This document shows positions 21,985 through 33,048 of a DNA stretch of 64,000 bases, in pieces. The notes below the pieces were generated by a model. The model saw only the letters and a list, made by a program, of their open reading frames with translations, was not told where the DNA came from and ran no database searches. The stretch's first letter is position 1; each line of letters starts with the position of its first letter. Origin of the DNA: Phytophthora hibernalis (lineage: Eukaryota; Oomycota; Peronosporomycetes; Peronosporales; Peronosporaceae); NCBI GenBank assembly GCA_012656075.1, contig JAAKBF010000012.1:186001-250000 (forward strand). Direction: 5' to 3'. The translations under genes were made by a program, and so were the position numbers.

Positions 21985-24900
21985 TCAAAATAGCACAAAG
22001 TCGTCATCGCCCGTCAAACATGTTGTATATACCTCATCGATCAAGTCCTCCGCGGTAACCTGCAACAGTTGTCTTTGCAGCTCACACAAGAATTGCGTGT
22101 GGTCAGCAACCTCTTCACCACGTTGTTTCTGGGCCTCACGGAACACAATGAATGCGTTGACCAAAGCCATATCCACGAGACCCAGAAAGATCGTCTTATA
22201 GTATTTGCGAAATCGGACGGCGAGCTGCAACGAACAACGTTGCAAGCGTAGCTGGTCGTGAATATCCACCCCACCCATCCACCGATGGTAGTCTCGCATG
22301 GAAGAGGGCATGGTATCACCAACCGCTGGCCGCCTGGAATTCTTCTTCCTGTACAAGAATCATATGAAATAGTTAGAAGACAAAGCACTACAGAACCTCC
22401 CATTGCACTTACCGCACGTTTCAACCCCGGTGCTACTGTCCGTCGACAGCAGGTACACAGGCAAGCGATCCCACCACAGCATGACTTGGAGAGACGGGAA
22501 GCATTTGGCTACAGCGATTGTAGCCGATCCACATGGAGTCCCTGCTGGTCACGTCGCGTCCGGCGCAATTATCGACGGTGGAAACCCCTTCTTGTTCGTC
22601 TGAATGGTCACCACCGTGTAGACGTTTCGCATGTAGAGCTGCAGAGCCAGCTGAATAGAGGTGTAGAACCGATCGGTTACAACAGCGTAGTACACACCGT
22701 CTTCTGGTGGCGGCAGCACTTCGTGCAGGTTGCGGATCCCCGCAGCTGGTCCGGAGTTGGGATCTGCTGAATAGAGCGTGGGACCCGCACCACTCAGCTC
22801 ATCAGAATGCTAGTTTGACCCTCAGTAAACTTCAATTCTAGCAAGATGTACATACAACATAGATATTATAAAGCAAGAGTCGTTATACAGCATGTGGCCC
22901 TTTGCCAAAAACAAAATACCCCGCACTATCCACGATGGAGGCGCGGTGCAAAAATAGGTATGCAACATGCACACCACATCACATCAACGTACCGAAGGCA
23001 GTAAGCAGTGTCTGCACAGCGGGTCATAAACAACTTGGTACCCCATTTGTGGGGTTTGTCCTTCATGAACTGCCATGTCACGTTGAATCGGCTTCTCGAT
23101 GGTATGATGGCTTCGTCAAATGCCAAAACAGGGGGACTATGTAGACCCTCGGAAACGTACGCTGCAAAGTGTCTACAACCGAGCGAACCTTCCAAGCTCG
23201 ATCCGTCTCTGCCCTTGGGTCCGTGTTGTCTGTGAAATGCAGATTCTGCATCACTCTGTTGAAGCGAGCCTTAGACACGAACCGCCCAAATGTACCTTTG
23301 GGTATGGCTCCAACTGGAGACGTACCCCAGTGATCCGCCAAACGCCGCGCGTAAGAGGCACAACATACGTGCCACAAGTAGTCCAATGCAGTGCAATATA
23401 TCTTCGGTCTTGATCTTCTTGTGCCTTTTCGTTTCAGCAAGCAAAACAGCGTCTCTCGCCGCATTCGCATCTTTCTCCAACTGCTTTTCATGCATGCGAT
23501 CTACACGTTCGTTCAGGTGCTGATTGTAGTATCGATTGCTCTTTGTTGCTATCCCACGCCACAATGTCGGTGGAATATAAAAAGAAACAGTCTCAGAGGT
23601 GAGTCGGCATGATTCAGTGCCGCTTGAGTTGGCCCGTACTCCCCGCATGCAATCCAGAGTAGGGCTCCGGTCTCACTGGCTGTGTTGTGGTTTCTTGATC
23701 GATAATACACCGTGAACGAATTAGAACATGTTGTATATACACCAGCGCTCTGAAATGAAACTCACCAAACTTCCTGCCGTCCTGTCGCATCTTGATCAAA
23801 GCAGCCTCGTCCTGAGCAAGCACCGCCATCTCATCCTTCGTCAGTGTGCTCCAATTATCCGTCGTGGTCGTCCAGTCGCGGGTTAGCTTGGCAATGGACG
23901 CCTTGAACCGTTCCTTCGTCAACTTCCTCGTTGCTCGGTACCTCTCGCGAGCAAGAATAGCGTCTGCCTCCAGTGATTGCTCACCCACGACTGAAAGCTC
24001 CACTTCTACCGCCTCTTCAACGGGTAACCCGTCTCCGACTCCTCTCTCGCAGGCCAGTAGCGCGTCCTCCACCGCCAACTTCGCCTCCTCTTGCATATCC
24101 GTGTCGATGTACCAGTCGTCGGAATCGATGCAGTCTCCCTCCTCGTCAGAATTCATCGCTTGATATTCCTCCTCTCGAGGAATAAGTCTGCTAGTGTTTC
24201 TGCGCAGCGAAGTGTCAGGTCGTACAGCTCCCACGAGCTCATCTGTAAGCGCTCTATTCATTCATGTTGTGTAATAGAGCATCAACAAGGTTAGAACATG
24301 TTGTATATATGCCATCATAGGCAGGTACATAATTACCTTGCAACGCTTCGTTGAGGCTGTGATTGACTCGTGTCGCTATCACTCCCAATAAGGGTTCTGT
24401 AATACAACAAACACGACACACGTTCATTAGACAACATCAAGCTAATGTCTCCATGATTGATATACAACATGCCAACATACCTGATCCCTGACGACACGCT
24501 TTCGTCGTCAGCATCACGCTCTTCATCCGTGTCCGCGACATGTGGGGTCGTCTTCTTCAATCTTTTCGCCTTCGCCGACGTCGACGAATGCGGGGACGCC
24601 GTCCGCTTTCCAGGAGCCTTCCGTGCGACTTCTACATATGTTCCCTCCTTCTTCTTCTTTGCGAGCTGCGCAAGGGCTTGCACTCTTGCACCAGCACCAC
24701 GAGCCTCCTCTTCGCCAATCCGTCGACGCTCAGCAGCCTTCTTTGCCGATCGGCTCGCTGCCACAGCAGCCGCGGTCGAGATGTCCTCTGCTTCTTTCGC
24801 TTTCTTTGCCTCCCGCTTGTCCGCCGCAGCTTTCTTCTTCGTGATCTTTTTGGTGCCGCCGTCCTGCCACTCCCGTCGTCCTTCTTCTTGGGCTTGCGCT

Positions 24901-25184
24901 TTTCTTTGGCTGCGCCCGCCTCTTCTTCTTCTGTGCCGCAATGTAGGAGGCAACCTTGTCAATACGCGGGTGACGAGCAGATGCAGCTGGTCGAGGCGCT
25001 GGTGTGGCCAGGGAGCTGCGATTATCGCGGGTGTATGCTCGCCGTCGTCCGCGTCGGTGTCGAGCCTGCCTTCGAGGAAGCACCGATGCTCTGTAATCAT
25101 GCGCAGCCGGTCCGCCATGCTGCGGCCTTCCAGCCGCGCGTGGAAGGTCTCCTTGTCCTTGTGAGTCTCGCGGCGTGCAGCCAT
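21985..25184 (-). pseudogene. piggyBac-type (DDE_Tnp_1_7) transposase, multi-exon, with frame breaks
   Basis: The N-terminal exon (25184 to about 24,485) is Lys/Ala/Glu-rich and basic. The middle exons include GEQSLEADAILARERYRATR (about 23,970), then SPVGAIPKGTFGRFVSKARF and MQNLHFTDNTD (23,220-23,330), and LAFDEAIIPSRSRFNVTWQF with KPHKWGTKLF (23,030-23,130), where Asp is a catalytic candidate. DRFYTSIQLALQLYM (about 22,650) holds a second. The C-terminal YHRWMGGVDIHDQLRLQR (about 22,270) gives the third Asp region. Several GT-AG introns are plausible. Frame ambiguity near 24,900 suggests damage, so I list it as a pseudogene although the core is well kept. Confidence 0.75.
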
Positions 25185-25354
25185 TCTTCACTCTCCGTTT
25201 CTTTTATTGAATGACAGAGAATGAAAGGGGCGGCCTCTCAGCCACGAATCAAACCGTCTGGTCGCAAAATTTGAGACATCCTCAGTTAGGTTTTTGCAAT
25301 TTCAAGTACGGTTTTTTGTAGACTTTATAGCCTTGCCCTGTGCATTTCAGTTTC

Positions 25355-25380
25355 TTTAACATGTAGTATATACAACATGT
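25355..25380 (-). repeat. Right subterminal repeat of piggyBac element
   Basis: Perfect 26-bp inverted match to 21103-21128. Confidence 0.9.
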
Positions 25381-25449
25381 TTGTAAAAGAGACATCGCGT
25401 ACTTTTTCCTCACATGTAGTCATATACAACGTGAGTGCGGGGGTTAACC

Positions 25450-25465
25450 TTAACCCCCCGCACTC
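25450..25465 (+). repeat. Solo piggyBac tip next to the right TTAA
   Basis: Two bases after the element's right TTAA the sequence repeats TTAA followed by CCCCCCGCACTC, almost the left tip of the same transposon facing outward. It may be the remnant of an earlier insertion or of abortive excision at this site. Confidence 0.55.
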
Positions 25466-25652
25466 TTTAAGTAGTGATAAAAATCTAATAGATAGGCTGA
25501 ACCTCTCTCTCAATTCGTTTACGTTGTTGTTGAAACCATCATCAATGCACAAGTTGATCGTGATAAGTTGAACCATTGAAAACGTCAATTCGTCACTACA
25601 TCGAGTGCACCACCTTACCGGTATACAAGTCGTAGCCCTCAAGTATATTTCA

Positions 25653-26090
25653 TTACTTTGGCCCACCAGTGGACATCACCAAGAGAATGTAGCAGAAGAG
25701 CTTGTAACGAACTTTTTCCAGTGCCTTCCTGGACAGCGGCTTCGTAATAGTTGGTATGTCGTTCTCGGGAGACAGGACGTGCATCGATATGTAGTGGTCA
25801 AACCAGTGAGCCACGTACACACCGCAACTGAATCCATCTACCTGGAGCCATGCTCGATATATCCGAATCTCCAGTTGAAATGAAGAGTCGACCAGCTTCA
25901 AGTAGACAGCCTTTACAATTCGTTCCACCTCATCCTCGTATGTCTTCTTAAGAAAAGGATCATATCTCCATACCGTTCGACTCTTGATGTCAAAAATTGG
26001 AGTTTCAGATACTGGAAGAAAGGTCTCCGTGTTTGGAGCCAGGCCCGATAAGACTGCGAGGAAGCGAACCCCCCGCACGGGGCCGGCGGC
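25653..26090 (-). pseudogene. Ulp1-like (C48) cysteine protease C-terminal fragment
   Basis: The C-terminal reading contains AWLQVDGFSCGVYVAHWFDH. The spacing of Gln, Asp and Cys in QVDGFSCGVYV is the oxyanion-hole Gln and nucleophile Cys pattern of Ulp1/SENP proteases. The upstream part (ETPIFDIKSRTVWRYDPF) could precede the catalytic Trp-His-Asp portion, which is missing. In oomycetes such domains often travel with transposons. It abuts the left side of the second DIRS-like element. Confidence 0.55.
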
Positions 26091-26167
26091 CTTCTTCCGT
26101 CGGCAGTCTTCAAGTCGTCGCCTGCAGCTCCGACCAAGTTTCAAAATCATCCTGACCTCTGACCGGC

Positions 26168-28081
26168 ATGCCGTCCTCTCCGACTCCCTCGTATCCGCAG
26201 CCGAGCTCGCTTCCAACACCTTGCCCCAGCCGTCCTCTCCGTCCTCTCCGACCTCCCTCGCATCCGCAGCTGAGCTTGCTTCCAACATCTCGCCCCAGCC
26301 GTCCTCCGAGTCAGGCAGCGGAGGCCAGGCCGCTGACCCGCTGCTTTCCGAGCAGGTCGTCGACCGACCCCGCGTCCTCCACAACATTGGTGGTACCCGC
26401 GCCTCCCACGACGGTCGGGGCGCCTGCTTCGTCCGCGTCGCGGGCACCAGTGGCCCGTGCCAGTCTCCGGATCGCCAAACGCAGGCAGTCAATTGAGGAA
26501 CTCGCAGCGATCCGCCGCCAGAAGCGACGGCTCATCGCCCATTCTTCCGTAGCAACTCCGTCGTCGGCGGACTTGCCGCCAGTGGCGCCGTCGCCGGTCG
26601 AGCTGGCTCCACATGCCGCTCCGACACTGACTGCGACTGATCCGACCGCGCCTTCCCGCCGGATTCAGTCGGCGCCCTCCGCGCCCAAACGCGCGCGCAA
26701 GGTGTCGAGAGCACCGGATACCACGATCGCATCCGCTGCGGTTACTCTGACTCTCCGTTGCCGATCGGGGCGTTGCCTCTCGGTCACCCATCACCTTCTC
26801 AACTCGTCCATGTACCCTCTACCGCGGCTGTGGGCAGTGCGACAGGGAGTCCCATCCCGGTTTTAACGCCGGGTTCAGCAGGAGTGAACAACTCCGTCCA
26901 TCCGGTCATTAGCGGCGGGCGCACATCGTTCGACCTGTCGACATTCATGAGTCAGTTCCATGGTGACCCTGCACCGTCACCGCCTGCGGGTCAGGCCGCG
27001 GGCACGCCACCACGTCCCGATGTGCACCGCGACACGACGACACCGCAGGCCACTCAGGCCGCATTTCAACAGTCGAGCGTACCCAGTACCAGGACCCGTC
27101 TCGACTCGAACGTGGTCAGCCTGCTTTATGATCTCGTGGCCGCTCTACGTCACCGTACAGAGCCGGCCGACACTCGTCACGCGGATGTGCAGGCCCCGTT
27201 CGCTGACATGTTTGTCACGGCCACACCGCCTCCGCCATCATGGACGGTGCCCAGCGCGCGAGGCGTGTTGCCCCCGTTGCCACCCGTGAGCTACGAGCCG
27301 AGTTTTCCCACCACCGGCACATCGGGCACGTGGCGACTTTACCCCGCCCTCCATCTACATACTGGCGGCGCACCGTCTTTACCCGCACCTGCGGTCGCCC
27401 GCGGGACTGCACGAGACCCCGCTCTCATTCGTCATGCGCTGGAGTGTGGTGGTAAACATGGCGTTCGCCGTCCCGCCGCCGATCCTCATGGCTCTGTTCG
27501 GCGCGAGGTTCGGGCGCTTCGGGATCTCGGTCATGCATTTCCGCCGGGCCGACCGCGAGGCAGTGCTAGCCGCCGGGTCGTTCGACGCCAACTTTACGCT
27601 GGACTTTGGTCGGAACGCTGCCCCGCCTGTGCCGCCGGTGTGCACATCCTGCCACGATCTCCTCAGTGCGGTACAAGGGCTGATGTCATTTGCAAATGGA
27701 CAATGGTACGAGCCACTCGCGCAGCCTCTTTACCGCGTGCGCGAGTTTGTCATGGCCAAAATGGATGCGGACCCGGCTCACACGCCTCGCCGAGTCGCAC
27801 GATCCCTACACGAGGTCAATCAGCTCCTCGGTGCTGCTTACGTGCATTTGTTCAGTGACTCGCCGTTCTGTTGGCATGAATTCACGGCGGCGGTGGCCAG
27901 GATCGACTACCGATCCAATGCGTGGTGCATGACTCTGCACGAGCTCGCCGTTGCACCGGCCATGCCAACCGCTAGACAACAGCTCCCGCCAGCGCGATCG
28001 CCCACATCCTCCGCCAGCCGCTCCGTCGCGCGCACGATGCCGGGACGTGGTACCCGCCCGGTGCGATCCCGGCGCACATAA
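26168..28081 (+). pseudogene. Gag-like protein of DIRS-like copy 2
   Basis: A long Pro/Ala/Ser-rich frame with basic KRRQS and KRARK patches runs from 26168; after frame changes a globular portion follows (PPPILMALFGARFGRFG, then RVREFVMAKMDADPAH and SPFCWHEFTAAVARIDYRS, ending at 28081). The globular part is similar in pattern to the minus-strand copy near 4,400-4,550. No known enzymatic motif. Confidence 0.5.
26177..26305 (+). repeat. Tandem duplication of about 63 bp in Gag-like region
   Basis: Two copies of a unit containing TCCGCAGC, GAGCT and GCTTCCAACA, then CGCCCCAGCCGTCCTC. The repeat keeps the frame on both strands. Confidence 0.6.
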
Positions 28082-28659
28082 GGGCGCTGATCCCTCGCGC
28101 TCAGGATGGCACAGAGCCATGCTTGCGGTTCTTTTCCGGGAGCATGTGCGACGGCGGCACACGAGACCAGTGCTCGTCGTCCGACCGTACTCACTCGTGG
28201 CGCGGCGACTTGCCGGCGGCCCTTCTCGAGTTCATCACGGGCAGGTTCGGGCCGCGCCGCAGGAACGGCAACAGCAATCGCCGCAACCGAGCGTGAAGGG
28301 GACGAGGTGCCGAAGGTTCACCGGCGCTTCGTTACCCCGGCGTCAGAGCTAAACAGAATACATATGTTCCTACTCTGATCCCAAGTGAACCGTCTATCGC
28401 TCAAACCAGCGATCGTCAGCCAATGAGGCCAAGTGTCGTCACCAGGGCGAAACACATGCATCGACCACGCAACCAGATCCGTCTACAGACGCCGCATCTG
28501 CCGACGAGGGGCCCGGCGCTGATCGCGCTGGGTTTTCCGTCGAGGTGGTGCCTGTTGCCAATTTCCCGCTTGCGCTTGCCGATGAGGGCCCCCGGTTACC
28601 GGGCATGCCATCGAGGGGTGCGCCGACGCGTTGACAGACCACGCCAACGCATTTTCCGG

Positions 28660-30366
28660 TGAGACGCTGGACGGCCATCCGTCCAGCCATGCCACTGACG
28701 TTCGGCGAGCACAGACCGCAGGCCAGGTCGGCCATGTTACGGTTCGGCAGCATCACCCATGCCACGGATTCCTGCGCCCTCCGCCTTCGGCGTCGACCTT
28801 GGACGCGCTCACCTCGACGAGTTCGCAGCGTCTCCAGCTCTGGGAGTTTATCCGACAACAGTGCATTCCAACGTGCAGGTGTCGATTTCCCAAGTGTCCG
28901 GGCTGCAAGTCAACCATCGAACCCCATGGATGCGTGGCAGCTTAATAAGCCGCTACAACAAGCCATGTCCGCGTTCATTCGCACGGTTCGACCGTCGCTC
29001 TCCGCGTTCGTGGAGCTGGTTCGCTGTCAATCCCCGAGCGATTACCGCCCCAACAAGGCGTTAGTTCCGGCTGCCCTACGCGAACGTTGCAGAGGCTACA
29101 AACACCTCGAGAGCCTCATCCAGATCGCGTTAGAGGGTGTCCGCGTTCGGCTTCAGAAGCCACTGGTCAAACAACGCGGGTTTCCGCGGAATCATCCGTC
29201 GGCGACCGAGCGGATTAACGTCCTCCGCAAGAACATCCGCAGAGAGCAAGACCTCTTCAGGTGCATTGTGGTGGACACCGATATCGTGGACATCTGGCCA
29301 GAACTCTTTCTGAGCCATTTTGGCGTCGTCGACAAGGGCGACGGCGACCCCGTCTTACGGGTAGGGTGATCCACGATCTATCCTTCCCCGAGGACGCGTC
29401 AGTCAACTCTCATACGGACACGGACAACGTCCCGCGGCCGACATACGAACACTGCTCGTGCATCGCACAGGAGATTATGCGCTGCCAGCTCGCGAACTCG
29501 GACGACGAAGTTCAACTGATGGCCGGCGACGTGGCCTCCGCATATCGTAACGCGTGCACGCATAGCAAATATGTTTACATGTTCGGTGGTCACATCCCGG
29601 AGGACAACGCGATCATCATTGACATGTCTGCAGCGTTCGGATGGACAGAATCGGCTGGAACCTAGAGCGTCCTGGGAGGTGCAGTCGCATTTCTGCATGG
29701 GAACAGCTACCACGACGCCCACCCGACTGGTTACTTCAATTACCACTGGGTCGATGACCATATCAACGTCGCCGCCAATATCGGCACCCGCTGCGCTGAC
29801 GTTGAGCGTTCGCTCCGTTATTCTATGACAACGGTCATGGGCCCGACAGCTGTGAACGAGGATAAGTTCACCTCATGGGGTCCGCGCCAGAAAATTCTTG
29901 GTCTCATGTTCGACACGACGACATTCACAGTTGCTATGCCTACGACCAAGATTTTGAAGGCTAAACACCTGGTCACCCACGCATTCAATGCACCTGTCAC
30001 TTCGCGCGGTGAGTTTCGTTCACTCATGGGGTCTCTTCGACATGTCGCGACATGCCTCCGTTCAGCCCAGGCCTTTTGCAGCGTCTCCGCATAGGGGAGA
30101 AAGGGTTGAACCGCCACGCCCGCGTCGAGATAAACCCGTCAATGCGTGACGACCTCATTTGGTGGTGGCACATACTCAGCGACCCGATGCTGAACGGCGT
30201 GCCACTTGAGTACTTCGCTTCGCTCCCCGAACCCGCCTTCACCGTTGTCACAGATGCGTCAGACGAAGGCGTATGCGCACTCGTTCCGTCGCTCCGGCTA
30301 GCCCTCACATACCGCTTTTCTCCCACAGAGCGCCAGTTGGTCGCCGCGGCGAAGCCTCGTATTTGA
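28660..30366 (+). pseudogene. Reverse transcriptase / RNase H start of DIRS-like copy 2
   Basis: The RT is spread over several frames: ELFLSHFGVVDKGDGDP (about 29,310), VIHDLSFPEDASVNSH (about 29,370), ELANS...MAGDVASAYRNACTH (29,490-29,560) with the first catalytic Asp, DMSAAFGWTES (about 29,630), YHWVDDHINV (about 29,745) with the double Asp, and LMGSLRHVATCL (about 30,030). RNase H begins with TVVTDASDEG (about 30,245). At least three frame breaks or stops. Confidence 0.7.
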
Positions 30367-33048
30367 TCGTTGATATCACCAGTATCGACACACATCTGGA
30401 TTTTAATTTAATACTGCTAGCGACCTGTTCGGTCTGTGGCTCTTGTTCCTCCGACTGGTGTTCATATTTCATCTCGTCAGGGCTGGCGAAAATGGTAGAA
30501 AAGATGTACCCTGGGCTCTGGTTGTCTCTTGCGTTGCGTTCAAGGTGCTTTAAATGGCCCAGCCATACGTTAAATTCTCCAGTTTCTCTGTCGACTACAA
30601 CTTCGGCAATCGGTTGGCAAATAGTGAACGCAGCTTTGTACTTCGCGTTGTGAGACATAACTTTTGACTTCTGGGCATCTCCAATATCGGCCACAACAAA
30701 TCTAGATGACAGATCATCATCTGGGTCAATGGGGTCAGGTAGCAACGCCCAACGTGCTGGAATAGCATCGCACGGAATTACGCAGGACAGCGATAATTTG
30801 TGTCAAAGAAACACAATGTGGCGACATGGTAGAAGTTGAGTCTGATAAAAACGCAACTGCATGTGTTCGTCTCAACATCCACCTGGTTCATTCAGATAAC
30901 AATAAATAATGTCAGAGTGCCGCAAAATAAATAATCCAAATTACGTACTGCGTAGCGCTGCCGGGATTCATTGCTCTCAAGTGTTCGATGAGTACCCGAA
31001 ATCGGACTTGGACTCACTTTGTAGTCGATATTATTGCTAGTCTTGTACTGCTGCTCCACTAAATTTCAAGCGTGGTGGGTAGCTATCTTTGCAAGCAATT
31101 GCATCTCTCGGTCGTACTGATTGTTTATACGAAGTCCGACTCGCTTTGACTTGATCGTATAATTATCTTCCGCAGACTGTTGAAGAAATAACAGCTTTTC
31201 AATGCACTCATCCATAGCCATGTGCCTGGTCAAAACATCCTTGGCAGCTCCCAGCTAGCCTCTAGCCTGTTATTCGTGTTATTGTCGAGATGAGGGTATC
31301 CCCACGAAGAAATGTACACCAACGGCTCTTGCATGACAACCAATTTGCGGCGAAATATTCGACGAAACCGGATCTGTCCTGGCGTAGCTCTTGCAAAGCA
31401 TCCAGGTAATGATTGAACGACTCCTCATTCGATGCTCGAACCATCATAGTCAGAAAATTCTTAAGATGCATTTTCTCAAAGCTCGAAAATCCATACTCCC
31501 GTTTGCTTACTTCACGTTTCAGATAGTCAATCACGTGAAAATGGCACAAAATCACTGACGCTCCAGGAAACTCTGCCTCCAGTGTGGACAGTTCTGTGAA
31601 GTCCTTGTCTATCACGATCACTTTAATATCAACCCAAGTGCTGTTGTTGCGCTCGAAAGCGGTAATAGTGCATATCATGTTTGTTTGAGTCTCGCCGTCA
31701 ACGAGCGCATGTTGGGCAAACGCGCCACACCCAAACTTGTCCGTCACCATAAAGCTGAAGAGACGATACCTAGTGGTATAGAAAAAAATTAATCGCTTCA
31801 TACAAATCAAACCAAAGCAGTACAAACTAGCACCAATTTGTACCAACTAGTACGCATTTGTACCAATTAGTAAAAATTGATACCAATTGGTACCAACAAG
31901 CACCAACTAACACCAATGTGTACCAACCAGCACCAATAATCCCTACCAAAATACTTACCTGTTGAAATTGGTGCCGTGTGTAGCATCAACACAATGACCT
32001 CTGGAAACAACCGTGTCATGTGCCTCATGTGGCACGTCTGGAAGGTAATACAGTTGGTTAACTGCGTTTCAACTTCAACGTCGAGAAAACCGTTGACCGC
32101 ATTACCCTGACCTTCGCTGAAATCTTGGAGCAATTATGTTACGCGGATATTGTCGTCCGGAGAAGTATATGACTCGCGGCGCATTTCGGCTATCATATTG
32201 GCGACGTCCTTCAAAAGAATCGGCTTGCCTGATACGTCTTTAAGATAACGAAGAGTCTTCTTCTTCTTGGCCCACCTACGATCATACACACACAACATAT
32301 GGGAACAGCTTATTTTATTTTGGAGCATACGTACGCACCCTGCCACATCGTCCGAACAACACTGCGAGTCGTTGGAGACGTAATTTTACGCGTTTCTGTG
32401 TATGTGTTAAACACATGTTGATCGATCTCGTGGTTGTGAGTCGAATGACGCACTGTCTTGAAAAAGTAAGGCGTTGAGTTTCGCCGGGCACTCAATTCGG
32501 CGGACGGTATGATTTGTGTGGTCTCCACTCCCATTTGGCTTGTACGTTCTGGAGTGCGTGCAATTCCAGGACTTGATGTAATAACCATAGATTCGGCTCC
32601 CAGCCGCTTTTTGCAACTTGCTTAACTCGACTTCTGTTTCTGTCTTTGATTGAGTATGATGTCCGAAGTCGATACAGCTGATATGTTTCGCCTTGATAAC
32701 TATCAACAAGAACACACTATAGGTAAGTGATATGATAGCACTAACATAAGCATTCGTGAACTTACGTTTCGAAGGCTGTCTCCATGGCGGTCCATGAGTC
32801 GAACTGACCATTAAAGGTAGGGCACTGCACCCTAACGTCATCTTCAGGGTCATGTAGGTTAGTGGTCCCGTCTCCTCCTAACGATTGTTTGGCATGTTCA
32901 GCTTCAGGGCGGGTTCTAACCACTGTCATGGCAGTTCCCCATGGTGCGGGCGCCGACTCGATAAGAAAGAAAATGTACCTTTCCGTGCCATTCGACAATA
33001 TTCACAAAAACAAATAAGAGAAATTCACCTCAAAGGAAACATTTCAAG

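Larger units (their letters stand above)
21061..25443 (-). mobile_element. piggyBac-like DNA transposon with TTAA TSD
   Basis: The ends CCCCCGCACTCACG (21061-21074) and its reverse complement (25430-25443) are flanked directly by TTAA on both sides (21057-21060, 25444-25447), the diagnostic piggyBac insertion site. A perfect 26-bp subterminal inverted repeat (ACATGTTGTATATACTACAT core) lies at 21103-21128 and 25355-25380, at unequal distances from the two tips as in other piggyBac elements. A piggyBac-type transposase is on the minus strand. Total length 4,383 bp. Confidence 0.93.
26168..30366 (+). mobile_element. DIRS-like retroelement, copy 2, truncated
   Basis: Plus-strand order: a Pro/Ala/Ser-rich Gag-like region (26.2-28.1 kb), RT (about 28.9-30.1 kb) and the start of RNase H (about 30.1-30.36 kb). 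There is no tyrosine recombinase: similarity ends near 30,366, after SPTERQLVAAA, where MULE-2 sequence begins. Frameshifts and stops separate the ORFs. Gag and RT resemble copy 1 only at the protein-pattern level, so the two belong to different subfamilies. Confidence 0.7.

Noticed and set aside
24457..25214. Long plus-strand Ser/Phe/Arg-rich frames
   Set aside because: Antisense of the Lys/Glu/Ala-rich N-terminal exon of the piggyBac transposase.
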